A DNA stretch of 64,000 nt from Trichomonas vaginalis G3. Its lineage: Eukaryota; Parabasalia; Trichomonadida; Trichomonadidae. Under the pieces are notes generated by a model. The model did no database searches and was not told the DNA's origin. It saw only the letters and a program-made list of their open reading frames with translations. The position numbers and the translations under genes are program-made. This document shows, piece by piece, positions 36,088-47,010 of this stretch (the stretch's first letter is position 1; each line of letters opens with the position of its first letter). The stretch covers positions 5,580,001 to 5,644,000 of the forward strand of contig NC_067205.1 of assembly GCF_026262505.1 (NCBI RefSeq). The letters run 5' to 3'.

Positions 36088-38506
36088 TGTAATAAACAGA
36101 AATTCATCAAAAGTGACAGCTCTCAATTTTTTGACATTTGTAAATTCTAAATTGAATGAGAAAAATGAAATAATACTAAGCATAATACAATATTCTAGAT
36201 TTAATTATAATTAGGGAAAAGTTAGTTTTGAGAGTACTTTTCATAGGCATATAGAATGAAATCTTCTGAAAAATAATATCACATAAACTCATATTATTTT
36301 CTAATATATAACTATTTTATATAAAAATCAAATTCAATGATCTTAAAAGCGAAGGATAAACCTCAAAATTTACGAATATAATGAGTGGGAATATAATGCT
36401 TATCTATCATAAAACCATATGAAATATCAATTTTTGCTTTACGCCTAATTTTTGACGACAATTAGCAAAAAATGTTAAATGTTAACACTCAGTCCATTTG
36501 AATATGAAAAATAAAATTGACTTTGATTAAATGTTTTTATTTATCATGCAATTCTTCTTGCGACCAAAGATTTGAATAAAATTTCAAAAAATAAGATAGC
36601 TTAAAAAATAATATACGGTAGTGTTTACTAATAGATGAATAGTATATAAATTCTATTAAAATGGATTTGATCCAAAAAATATATAAAATTTGATCATAAA
36701 TAAAATCGTTTTAAATTACTTCTTCATTTAAATTATAACAATTATTTTTGATTTTTATTTATCATCCACATTCAAATTTGAATCTTATCACAAAAGAAGG
36801 ACCACTTTTATGACTACTGCCAAATCTATAAGCAGAGAATGGCTATTTGAAGCTAAAAGAAGAATAGAAGAAGGTGAATCTTACAAAAGTGTGGGAAAGG
36901 AAGTTGAATTGGAAAATGGTAAAATTAAATTGAATGTTGCCGAAAATACAATAAGAAGAGCATTTCAACTTCAAGAAATCGAATTACCAAAAGTTAGTCG
37001 CGGCAGAAAACCAAATCCACCAACATTTGAGCAAAAACAATTAATTAATTCTTGTGTTTCACAATATAAAGGAGGAATTTCAAAAACTTATTTATTGATT
37101 AAAAGGTTTCAAAATATTGCTCAAAATCCCGATTGTGAGAAAGAAAAAGAAGAAATTGCAAAAGAATTTGAAAATATAGAAGATTTGACAAAAGATCAAA
37201 TTTTTGACAATTTACAAAAAATAAAGCATCATCAAGTGGAAAAATTTATGATGGAATCAGGTTTATCTTCAAAAAGAGATTACAAACCAGCAGATCCACC
37301 TACCAAATATCGTGCCATATCAAAGAATTTGATATGGCACTGCGATATTCATTACCTTCACGGTAATGTTTCTTTTCCATTTTTTGCCATATTGGATGAT
37401 ATGACACGTAAAGTTCTCAAAACTAAATTATTGAAAAACAAGTCTTCCAACTCAACATCGAAAGTTTTAAGAAAACTTTTAGAGGAGTTTATTCCTTACT
37501 GCATCTGGACCGATAACGGCGGTGAAAACCGCGGTGAATTCGGCCAGGTTATGCAGGAAAACGGAATAGTTTGGAAGCACACCATGCCGTATATGCCAAG
37601 ACAGAACGGCAAGGTGGAGCGCCTGTGGCCAAGCTTAGAAAAGTTTTTGCCAGACGAATTGGATGATATTCAACAAATCAAGGACTCAGTTCAGCAGTTC
37701 ATTGAAAAATACAACAATACACCAAATTTATCTCTCGATATTAATCCAAAAACGAATAGTAATTACACTCCTAACGAATTATTCGAAGTTTCAAAATTTT
37801 GGTACGAGCCAGAAATGCAAAAATGGGAGTTATATATCAAAGACGAATGGGTCTTAGCAAAATTTGAATAATTACATCATTTTAAATGACTACTAAACAA
37901 TTTTATTTATGATCAAATTTTATATATTTTTTTGGATCAAATCCATTTTAATAGAATTTATATACTATTCATCTATTGGTAAACACTACCGTATATTATT
38001 TTTTAAGCTATCTTATTTTTTGAAATTTTATTCAAATCTTTGGTCGCAAGAAGAATTGCATGATAAATAAAAACATTTAATCAAAGTCAATTTTATTTTT
38101 CATACTCAAATGGACTGAGTGTTAACATTTAACATTTTTTGCTAATTGTCGTCAAAAATTAGGCGTAAAGCAAAAATTGATATTTCATATGGTTTTATGA
38201 TAGATAAGCATTATATTCCCACTCATTATATTCGTAAATTTTGAGGTTTATCCTTCGCTTTTAAGATCATTGAATTTGATTTTTATATAAAATAGTTATA
38301 TATTAGAAAATAATATGAGTTTATGTGATATTATTTTTCAGAAGATTTTGTGTTCTTCTTCAAAATTTTATTTTTTTATTAAAAAGAATCTTTACAAAAT
38401 ATACATTTACTTTAATTAATATTTAAAAACGTGCTCTATCAAAAGTTCCAAAAATTCAATATTTTAGCTTTTCTGAGGTGTCACTTTTGATGAATTTCTG
38501 TTTACA
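36088..38506 (+). mobile_element. rve-type DNA transposon (IS481-like), apparently intact
   Basis: The 2,419-bp element has matching inverted ends (TGTAATAAACAGAAATTCAT at left; inverse of ATGAATTTCTGTTTACA at right). Subterminal inverted repeats of nearly 470-530 bp (36259-36790 with 37880-38348) are separated from the tips by unrelated segments. It contains one full transposase gene. Imperfect 7-bp flanks (ATAAAAC/ACAAAAC) may be the target duplication. Bacterial-IS481-like eukaryotic elements have been reported from trichomonads, which fits, but the superfamily name is from memory. Relatives: 1105-2808 and the solo end at 48679-49345. Confidence 0.85.
36810..37871 (+). CDS. DDE transposase of the rve (integrase core) superfamily
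   Basis: 353 residues. The N-terminal 60 residues are helix-turn-helix-like (KSISREWLFEAKRRIEEGES, ENTIRRAFQLQEIEL), followed by a Glu/Lys-rich linker and the catalytic core. The core carries D179 in IWHCDIHYLHG, D235 in WTDNGGENRG and E270 in RQNGKVERLWPSLE, with 34 residues between the last two, as in DD(35)E integrases and IS481/IS3 transposases. The ATG follows the left subterminal repeat and the frame has no defects, so this copy could still be active. A second trichomonad relative with the same motifs lies in both arms of the palindrome at 39169-43894. Confidence 0.9.
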   Translation: MTTAKSISREWLFEAKRRIEEGESYKSVGKEVELENGKIKLNVAENTIRRAFQLQEIELPKVSRGRKPNPPTFEQKQLINSCVSQYKGGISKTYLLIKRFQNIAQNPDCEKEKEEIAKEFENIEDLTKDQIFDNLQKIKHHQVEKFMMESGLSSKRDYKPADPPTKYRAISKNLIWHCDIHYLHGNVSFPFFAILDDMTRKVLKTKLLKNKSSNSTSKVLRKLLEEFIPYCIWTDNGGENRGEFGQVMQENGIVWKHTMPYMPRQNGKVERLWPSLEKFLPDELDDIQQIKDSVQQFIEKYNNTPNLSLDINPKTNSNYTPNELFEVSKFWYEPEMQKWELYIKDEWVLAKFE

Positions 38507-39168
38507 ACAAAACTAGTTTATCACATTAATTTAACTAAGAATCAATCTTTATTCATTTACAAATCCATTTTAAGATGGAATAAAATTTAATAATTTTAAT
38601 TTTTGTGCTTATGTAGGTATAATTTAATATTCCTTTTTGTAATTAATTCGCTAAATAAGCTTTGATACCTAGTTTAAGTACTTCTTGCAGTTATCCATCA
38701 TTCTTTGTAACTAAATCATATTCAGGAGACAGATTTCTTTTGTCCACGTAATAAGAACAGCTGCATTTGCAATAAAAACTTACATAAAACAAATTCAATT
38801 TACATATTTATATTCTTATTAAAATAAATGCATTTTTTTATTGAAAAATTTTCTTTCATGAATTTACTTGTCATATCATGATTAATAATCATCATCAATT
38901 TTTCTTCACATTAAATAAGGATATCGCTTGGGGGACCCTACCAAATAATTTTCGAACTCTGGGGGACATGTAAAGTGTCAAATATTTTTGTAAGCTGTCA
39001 AAATTGTTAGCCAAAGAATACAAGTATTATTCTTAGGTACCAAAATTTTATTTATGACTGGGGAAAAAACGTGACGCTTGATGATAGAGTTTCTATACGG
39101 ATTTTCTTATTGATTAATGTACTTCCATTAAGGCTGTAGTACCACATGATTGCTGTATATGTTTGTAA
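38507..39168. pseudogene. Spacer with a relic of a BspA-like gene 3' end
   Basis: From about 38690 to 38830 the sequence matches the 3' end of the BspA-like gene at 34430-34600 (AACTAAATCATATTCAGGAG, AATAAGAACAGCTGCATTTG), with deletions. The rest is AT-rich with no gene. The phrase GGGGGACC near 38931 and GGGGGACATGTAAAGTGTC near 38982 are local oddities without an explanation. Confidence 0.55.
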
Positions 39169-39479
39169 TGTTGCATGCTAAGTTCGGTCAAAATGTAAAC
39201 CTCTCAATTTTATCGTCGGGGGAAGTAACTCAATTCCTTCAAAATTATTCTTTAAATATTGAATTTAAAGTTATTTAATTTGGATTATAAATAAATAGGC
39301 TAATACAATATTTAAAAATGAGAAAAAATAACTTTTCAAAGAACTTTTCATAATCTCAAAGAAAATTTTTTATTCAATAATTATATAAATTAATTAACAT
39401 TCATAATGGAATTGGATTTTTTTATAAAAAATTGGTCCTACTTAACTTTTTGAGAGAATTTGGCTTTTCATTTTTTATT

Positions 39480-40458
39480 ATGAGTAGACCAACCATTCCT
39501 TCTTGGTGGTTAATTCAAACACGCAAAAAACTTGAATCTCGCGAACTCAATTATTTAATTGCGTGTAAGCGAGTTCCATACGAGGATGAAATGAAGTGTG
39601 AATTTAGATCAATTTCGAAAAACACACTTAAAGCAGCATACACAAATGCAAATTTAACACCCCCAAACGTTAAACCCGGTCCGGCACCAGATGATATTAC
39701 TCCTGAAAATTTGCAATATGTTCTCCAAAAATTTCAGGAATATAAATGCGGAATCCAAAAGATGTTTTGGCGTTTAAACATGGATCAAAATGTTTATTCA
39801 GTTTCCTACAATAAACTCAGAAGAATTTACAGTATTTTGGAGATCAAAGAACCAAAAAGTGACAGGCCCCCTCAAAAATATTATACGCCATATGAAGCAA
39901 CAAAACCTGATACCATATGGCATGTAGATGTTCATTTTTTATACGGTTCACAGAGGTTACCTGTTTATGGTATAATAGACGATAAATCTCGGTTTTTGTT
40001 GGCTTTAAAAATTTTGCCAAATAAATAAATCTTCCGAATCTACAACAAGAGTTGCCGAAGAAACGATTGGCTTATATCAAAAGCCATTTTGTTTCTGGTC
40101 CGACAAGGGGGGAGAGAATATGGGCCAATTTTATAATTGGCTCATGCGAAACAACATTCAAATCCGCCACACTCTCCCCCATATGCCGCGCCAGAACGGC
40201 AAGATTGAAAGGCTCTGGCCGTCTCTTGAAAGAAATGTCGGCCGGTCTTCAAATGCAAAACAAATTCAAGAATTTCTTGATAAATTCAGGAAAAATTACA
40301 ACTCAGTACCACATAAAACCCTTCCCAAAAAGGGTTTTCGCCCCATGACTCCAGAAGAGTGTTACAATGAGACACCACATTGGAAACAGGGTGAAACGCC
40401 ATTTTGGAGAGTTATGATTGATGGACACTTCGAAATCAAAGAAATACCGAACCATTGA
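39480..40458 (+). pseudogene. rve-type transposase, frameshifted (left arm)
   Basis: From MSRPTIPSWWLIQTRKKLES the frame covers the N-terminal domain and the first catalytic aspartate (TIWHVDVHFLYG), then stops after LKILPNK at 40028. An extra 4 bp (AAAT repeated as AAATAAATAAAT) shifts the frame there. The other frame carries FWSDKGGENMGQFYNW and RQNGKIERLWPSLE to 40458. It is a relative of the 36810 transposase. The same 4-bp change is in the right arm, so the inverted duplication came after the frameshift and this pair is non-autonomous. Confidence 0.85.
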
Positions 40459-40535
40459 ATACACAATTACGAATAAACGCTTAATTTTTATAAAAATCTT
40501 ATTACATTTTTCCTGAATTTTTAAATTGTACAATA

Positions 40536-41220
40536 AAGATGGAAGGCTTTGGGGTACATATTAATATAATATACCTCAAAGCCTTCCATCTCCACTACAA
40601 ATGGGAGAAACTTTGTCCGAATAGTTTAACATTCGGACAAAGTTTCTCCCATTTTAAGAAGGAATTGCAGGGTAAGAGGTACGTAGTATGAATATATACC
40701 TCTTACCCTGCAATTCCTTCTAGAAAGTTCCAAAACTTTGGGTTAATTGCAAGACATTAACCCAAAGTTTTGGAACTTTCAAGTGGAGATGGAAGGCTTT
40801 GGGGTACATATTAATATAATATACCTCAAAGCCTTCCATCTCCACTACAAATGGGAGAAACTTTGTCCGAATAGTTTAACATTCGGACAAAGTTTCTCCA
40901 TTTAAAGAAAGAATTGTTCCTTATGAGGTATATATTCATACTGTATACCTCATAAGGAACAATTCCCTCCTTAAAACGAGAAAACTTGTTCGAAATTGTT
41001 TATCATTTCGAACAAGTTTTCTCGTTTTTAATAAGAAACTAAAGGCTATGAGGCACTGATTATATATTAGTGCCTCACAGCCTTTAGTTTCTAATAGATA
41101 GCTGGGAAACTTTCTCCAAATGATAAGTTATTCAGAGAAAGTTTCCCAGCTATCAAGAGAGAATTGTTCCTTATGAGGTATATAGTTATAATGTATACCT
41201 CATAAGGAACAATTCCCTCA
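40536..41220. repeat. Eleven tandem hairpins (left arm)
   Basis: Back-to-back inverted repeats of 50-65 bp: GATGGAAGGCTTTGGGGTAC (twice), GGGAGAAACTTTGTCCGAAT (twice), GGAATTGCAGGGTAAGAGGT, AGTTCCAAAACTTTGGGTTA, GAATTGTTCCTTATGAGGTA (twice), CGAGAAAACTTGTTCGAAAT, AGAAACTAAAGGCTATGAGG and GCTGGGAAACTTTCTCCAAA, each followed by its inverse. Longer and shorter hairpins roughly alternate. Confidence 0.9.
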
Positions 41221-41424
41221 TTAAAATCGTAGATATTTTTTACTTATTACTCATGCTTTCAAAATCACAATCCTCTGAAAAGTTATTTTTTATTAAGAAT
41301 TTAGAATTTTGATAAATACCTTTTTTCAATTTGATATAATACTTATATATTTTCAAAAAGACATTTTGAAAAGATATCTCAAAAGTTCTCTGAAAACCTA
41401 TTTTTGATTAATTTTGAGAAATAT

Positions 41425-41639
41425 TGTTGCATGCTAAGTTCGGTCAACGATAGGAATTGAGGGGAAATTAATCGTCGAGGAAGTACGATTATGTAAAGTA
41501 AAAAAATGTTGTGGGATTTTTAATATTGTATATAATTTTATAATAAAATTTTTGTGAGACATTTTAAGAAGCACATATAATTTTTTGAATTTAAAAATTA
41601 AAGTAGTGTTGAATGAATTTATTGATTAATTTAATACGG
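41425..41639. other. Palindrome spacer with extra transposon terminus
   Basis: It starts TGTTGCATGCTAAGTTCGGT like the outer tips, then diverges but keeps AATCGTCGAGGAAGTA (outer: ATCGTCGGGGGAAGTA). The rest is AT-rich without a gene. It may be what remains of the element's other end. Confidence 0.7.
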
Positions 41640-41842
41640 ATATTTCTCAAAATTAATCAAAAATAGGTTTTCAGAGAACTTTTGAGATATCTTTTCAAAA
41701 TGTCTTTTTGAAAATATATAAGTATTATATCAAATTGAAAAAAGGTATTTATCAAAATTCTAAATTCTTAATAAAAAATAACTTTTCAGAGGATTGTGAT
41801 TTTGAAAGCATGAGTAATAAGTAAAAAATATCTACGATTTTA

Positions 41843-42527
41843 ATGAGGGAATTGTTCCTTATGAGGTATACATTATAACTATATACCTCATAAGGAACAA
41901 TTTCTACTAGATAGCTGGGAAACTTTCTCTGAATAACTTATCATTTGGAGAAAGTTTCCCAGCTATCTATTAGAAACTAAAGGCTGTGAGGCACTAATAT
42001 ATAATCAGTGCCTCATAGCCTTTAGTTTCTTATTAAAAACGAGAAAACTTGTTCGAAATGATAAACAATTTCGAACAAGTTTTCTCGTTTTAAGGAGGGA
42101 ATTGTTCCTTATGAGGTATACAGTATGAATATATACCTCATAAGGAACAATTCTTTCTTTAAATGGGAGAAACTTTGTCCGAATGTTAAACTATTCGGAC
42201 AAAGTTTCTCCCATTTGTAGTGGAGATGGAAGGCTTTGAGGTATATTATATTAATATGTACCCCAAAGCCTTCCATCTCCACTTGAAAGTTCCAAAACTT
42301 TGGGTTAATGTCTTGCAATTAACCCAAAGTTTTGGAACTTTCTAGAAGGAATTGCAGGGTAAGAGGTATATATTCATACTATGTACCTCTTACCCTGCAA
42401 TTCCTTCTTAAAATGGGAGAAACTTTGTCCGAATGTTAAACTATTCGGACAAAGTTTCTCCCATTTGTAGTGGAGATGGAAGGCTTTGAGGTATATTATA
42501 TTAATATGTACCCAAAGCCTTCCATCT
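41843..42527. repeat. Eleven tandem hairpins (right arm)
   Basis: Inverse copy of 40536-41220 with the same modules in reverse order. Confidence 0.9.
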
Positions 42528-42604
42528 TTATTGTACAATTTAAAAATTCAGGAAAAATGTAATAAGATTTTTATAAAAATTAAGCGTTTATTCGTAATTG
42601 TGTA

Positions 42605-43583
42605 TTCAATGGTTCGGTATTTCTTTGATTTCGAAGTGTCCATCAATCATAACTCTCCAAAATGGCGTTTCACCCTGTTTCCAATGTGGTGTCTCATTGT
42701 AACACTCTTCTGGAGTCATGGGCGAAAACCCTTTTTGGGAAGGGTTTTATGTGGTACTGAGTTGTAATTTTTCCTGAATTTATCAAGAAATTCTTGAATT
42801 TGTTTTGCATTTGAAGACCGGCCGACATTTCTTTCAAGAGACGGCCAGAGCCTTTCAATCTTGCCGTTCTGGCGCGGCATATGGGGGAGAGTGTGGCGGA
42901 TTTGAATGTTGTTTCGCATGAGCCAATTATAAAATTGGCCCATATTCTCTCCCCCCTTGTCGGACCAGAAACAAAATGGCTTTTGATATAAGCCAATCGT
43001 TTCTTCGGCAACTCTTGTTGTAGATTCGGAAGATTTATTTATTTGGCAAAATTTTTAAAGCCAACAAAAACCGAGATTTATCGTCTATTATACCATAAAC
43101 AGGTAACCTCTGTGAACCGTATAAAAAATGAACATCTACATGCCATATGGTATCAGGTTTTGTTGCTTCATATGGCGTATAATATTTTTGAGGGGGCCTG
43201 TCACTTTTTGGTTCTTTGATCTCCAAAATACTGTAAATTCTTCTGAGTTTATTGTAGGAAACTGAATAAACATTTTGATCCATGTTTAAACGCCAAAACA
43301 TCTTTTGGATTCCGCATTTATATTCCTGAAATTTTTGGAGAACATATTGCAAATTTTCAGGAGTAATATCATCTGGTGCCGGACCGGGTTTAACGTTTGG
43401 GGGTGTTAAATTTGCATTTGTGTATGCTGCTTTAAGTGTGTTTTTCGAAATTGATCTAAATTCACACTTCATTTCATCCTCGTATGGAACTCGCTTACAC
43501 GCAATTAAATAATTGAGTTCGCGAGATTCAAGTTTTTTGCGTGTTTGAATTAACCACCAAGAAGGAATGGTTGGTCTACTCAT
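42605..43583 (-). pseudogene. rve-type transposase, frameshifted (right arm)
   Basis: Inverse copy of the gene at 39480-40458, with the same residues and the same 4-bp frameshift after LKILPNK. The N-terminal piece is 43035-43583 (start MSRPTIPSWW) and the C-terminal piece ends at 42605. No private lesion of this copy was noticed. Confidence 0.85.
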
Positions 43584-44344
43584 AATAAAAAATGAAAAGC
43601 CAAATTCTCTCAAAAAGTTAAGTAGGACCAATTTTTTATAAAAAAATCCAATTCCATTATGAATGTTAATTAATTTATATAATTATTGAATAAAAAATTT
43701 TCTTTGAGATTATGAAAAGTTCTTTGAAAAGTTATTTTTTCTCATTTTTAAATATTGTATTAGCCTATTTATTTATAATCCAAATTAAATAACTTTAAAT
43801 TCAATATTTAAAGAATAATTTTGAAGGAATTGAGTTACTTCCCCCGACGATAAAATTGAGAGGTTTACATTTTGACCGAACTTAGCATGCAACAATCATG
43901 ACATTGTCAGATTCATTCTCAATTAGTCGAGATGTCATCAAAATATTGAATTTTTTGAGTACACTATTTTGAAAGGAATATTCTAGAATATTGAAAGGTT
44001 ACCAGTTGAGTTTCCCAGATTTTAAGGGGGTGGGTTTGAATAGTTGTAAAATTTTTTAAAAAATCACTTTTCCTCCATATCGCGGCAATATTTTTGGACA
44101 ATCATAAGTGCTATGAGCACAGTCATAGTCAGAGTAGGTACTGACAAAGTTTCGACGATCACACTATTCTACGTATGTTTGTCAGTTACTAACAAAAAAA
44201 TTACTTAAAATTGAATCAAGTCATTAAATACAAAGCTAGGTTTTGCGAAAATGGTAGAAATGATCATTGCAACTATTTCCCCATAAAAATAGGAGAACAG
44301 AATTTTAATACACAACTTTAACTTACAAATTACATACTAAATTA

Positions 44345-45016
44345 CATACGTTAGTGCTGAAGTTTCTGATTTACATCGTAAAGTATTGATGTTTGACAAA
44401 GAGAACCAGAAGCTTACTGAGCAGAACAGCGAACTTAATAAACAACTTCAATCGATTTCCGTTTTAGAACAATGAGAGAAAGAATACATCACACAAATCT
44501 CTAAGTTTGAACTTGAAGAAGAAATAAACTTATTAAGAAATCACAAGAAGATAAATCTGATATTGAGCAACGATATTTAGATGCAGCTACAAACACATCT
44601 AAAATGTCACATGATATCCAGACACTTAATGAAACTATCAACACATTGACACAAAAGCTTTCACAACTTAAGAAACAACATTTCCAAGAGATAAAGGAAT
44701 GCAAATTGAGCTTTCAATATTGAAGACAAGTCTTGATAGAAGTCTTAAAGAATTTGAAGAAGAATGCAAACATAACATGCAACTTATTAAAGATTCAAAA
44801 ACTAACATTGTTAAATTGTCCGAATTAGAACGAACTAATGCAGAACTCCGAAATCATAATGAAACTATTTCATCTGTTTCAGTTTTAAGAACCTCTCCTG
44901 TTTCTCCATTTCTACAAGAATCATCTATTATTAGTGACCACCCAGAACACAAGAAAGCACTTCGCTTAATTAGCAAGATGTGGTTAATGAAGAACATCGA
45001 GTATGATAGGAAATAA
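44345..45016 (+). pseudogene. Coiled-coil protein gene remnant
   Basis: Three consecutive frames encode one long coiled coil: SAEVSDLHRKVLMFDKENQK to SISVLEQ, then TSKMSHDIQTLNETINTLTQ, then IELSILKTSLDRSLKEFEEE to SKMWLMKNIEYDRK. A TGA interrupts the first part near 44473, and two frame changes (near 44530 and 44700) separate the others. The 5' part is missing, since only AT-rich sequence precedes 44345. This is a decayed host gene, perhaps of a golgin- or centrosome-type protein. The composition alone cannot name it. Confidence 0.65.
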
Positions 45017-45149
45017 ATATTTATTTTGTTATTGAAAACTTATCTTTAATTTTCTTTTTCAAGTGCATTTTACTTTCAATGTGTATGCAAGGTAAATATG
45101 CACGCCACTTTTATTCATGAATAGAAAATATAAATATGAATACTTGATA

Positions 45150-45332
45150 AATAATTTTTGATGATAACGACAGAGCTATCAACTTTGATCCAATTAAAAA
45201 CTTTTTGTTTTTACATAATCGGTGTTCTTTTAGTAAATGCACTTCAGAAGAAAGTGGAAGTTGCATTAACTTCAAAATTGGCAGTAAGTATTCGATTGTT
45301 CTACGAAAATTTTGTTGTACATGATGCCAAAG
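45150..45332 (+). pseudogene. Possible Pmp-like surface protein fragment
   Basis: A short frame reads FDDNDRAINFDPIKNFLFLH, NRCSFSKCTSEESGSCINFK and ends FCCT. The CxFxxC...SGxxI pattern resembles the repeat units of trichomonad polymorphic-membrane-protein-like surface proteins. Only one or two units remain and no start is present. Low confidence because the piece is short. Confidence 0.35.
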
Positions 45333-45364
45333 CTCCAAAAGTGGCCATTTTTCATATACTTTAG

Positions 45365-45928
45365 TTATCGCCGATAACTTAAACTGTTTTATTGAAAGTT
45401 ACATGCGTTTTGAGAGTTTTGCATAGAATATTTTGCCAAAATTCAATATTTTATATTTACCTGATTTGATTAACTCATCTGTTCTTGCAGATATAATGAT
45501 TAAAAATATTAAAATACTTAATAATTGATATATTTATCATTTATATTTTTCGGATCCATATTCAAAAAATTGAAAAGATTTCAAAATTTAAGCATATTAG
45601 TGGCCAAAAATGTTACATAATTGCATTTATCTTGACTATGATTATTTTTAAAGTTAAGGTTTGAATTGACTTGAATTTGTCAGACAATTGGAATATTTGC
45701 CATATTTTGATCTCATATGTTTAGCCATGAATAATAAAAAATCAGCTCAACAGTTGGTATCATATATCCTTACCATCAAGAAACGAGACCCAGATAAATC
45801 GTTTTAGTCGATTCCCAACTCACCATGATTTTCTCAAAATCCAAATCCCATTGCTATCAAATCACTTATTTTATTAAAGTGCTTATCTTTTTAATACATT
45901 TTTCTCTTTCCTTTTCTAATTTTTAAAA
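45365..45928. other. 5' flank of the glycine-rich gene
   Basis: No gene is seen. The part 45740-45890 is similar to 6900-7056 and 8440-8590, and the last 30 bp (CTTTTCTAATTTTTAAAATT) match 8617-8635, so this is a duplicated upstream region. It may hold the promoter or a missing first segment of the gene. Confidence 0.5.
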
Positions 45929-46903
45929 TTGCCATTTACATTCAACTTAACAAACTTCTCTAAAGGAGAAAATAAAGTAAATATTAACAATAACTACGAA
46001 TATACATTTGAATATCCATGCAAAAATACATATGATTGTGCTCCATATGAAGTTAATTTTCCACCAGGTAGATATTTGCTTGAAGTTTGGGGAGCACAAG
46101 GCGGAGGCTATTTGTCTGAAAATGGCGGTGCAGGAGGATATTCAAAAGGCATTCTTTCATTAAAAAACGAAACCAAAGGCTTCTTATATATCGGCGGAAA
46201 AGGAACAGCCGAGAAAAGAACTGATAATCAAATTGGCGGATTTAATGGTGGGCATGGATATTATTACAATAACGCTTATTATGGAGCAGGAGGAGGTGGT
46301 GCTAGCGATATTCGTCTTGAAAAAGATAACTTAAACACCAGAATAATAGTTGCAGGCGGTGGAGGGGGGTCAGGACACGGAATCAATTATATAGATAGCA
46401 CTGATAGGAATGCTAATTATTGGGGTGGCTCAGGAGGAGGATACCAAGGTGGAAATGGAGTATACTTTCTAAAATATGATGGATATGCAGCATATGGAGG
46501 TACACAAATAAATCCAGGAGAGGCAGAATATAATAATCATCGTACTATAGCAACGTTTGGAAAAGGAGGATCTTCTTCTGGAACAAATGAATATACTGGT
46601 TCTGGGGGTGGGGGAGGTTGGTATGGAGGAGCTGCATCTGAAGGCCATGGATTTAGTGGAGCAGGAGGCTCAGGATATGTTCTAACTTCGACTTCTTTTA
46701 AGCCAGAGGGATACATTTACAAACAAGAATATTTTTTGATGAAAGCATCTACTAAAAATGGAATCCGAAATGGAAATGGTATTATCAAAATCACATTATT
46801 GGATAATATTGATAACGAAAATATTAAATTTTGTAAATACGGTGCGACAGGTTTTTCTTTTTCTCAATTTGTTTCACTTATAATATTACCTTCTGTTGTA
46901 TAA
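45929..46903 (+). CDS. Glycine-rich protein with ALK/LTK-type Gly-rich domain
   Basis: About 324 residues. The beta-rich N-terminus (YEYTFEYPC, YEVNFPPGRYLLEVWGAQGG) leads into a Gly-rich domain with GGAGGYSKGILSLKNETKG, GAGGGGASDIRLEKD, IIVAGGGGGSG, GSGGGYQGG and SGGGGGWYGGAASEG. SGYVLTSTSFKP and a hydrophobic end (FSFSQFVSLIILPSVV) follow. The domain is known from ALK/LTK and from large trichomonad families. No ATG precedes the homology before a stop at 45917-45919; the codon at 45929 is TTG, in a conserved spot shared with the split copy at 8632. Either the start is unusual or a short first segment is missing in both copies. Confidence 0.75.
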   Translation: MPFTFNLTNFSKGENKVNINNNYEYTFEYPCKNTYDCAPYEVNFPPGRYLLEVWGAQGGGYLSENGGAGGYSKGILSLKNETKGFLYIGGKGTAEKRTDNQIGGFNGGHGYYYNNAYYGAGGGGASDIRLEKDNLNTRIIVAGGGGGSGHGINYIDSTDRNANYWGGSGGGYQGGNGVYFLKYDGYAAYGGTQINPGEAEYNNHRTIATFGKGGSSSGTNEYTGSGGGGGWYGGAASEGHGFSGAGGSGYVLTSTSFKPEGYIYKQEYFLMKASTKNGIRNGNGIIKITLLDNIDNENIKFCKYGATGFSFSQFVSLIILPSVV

Positions 46904-47010
46904 CACTTTATTATCTGTAAAAAGTTATTCAGCATTTTTCAAAGATAATCTATGTATATAAAATAGTTTTATTAATATATATCTATTGAATAAACAACAA
47001 TAATAATATT

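Larger units (their letters stand above)
39169..43894. mobile_element. Giant inverted duplication of an rve-type transposon
   Basis: Left arm 39169-41424 (2,256 bp) and right arm 41640-43894 (2,255 bp) are inverse copies that I can tell apart by a single-base length difference (GGGG versus GGG near 40550/42514). The outer tips are TGTTGCATGCTAAGTTCGGT. The 215-bp spacer (41425-41639) begins with the same tip, so a third terminus lies exactly at the arm-spacer junction. Each arm holds a broken transposase gene and 11 tandem hairpins. The duplication is very young. Confidence 0.9.

Noticed and set aside
45158-45364. 68-residue hydrophobic frame near the Pmp-like fragment
   Set aside because: A different frame of the same DNA gives the Cys-patterned Pmp-like sequence, so this one is likely a shadow.
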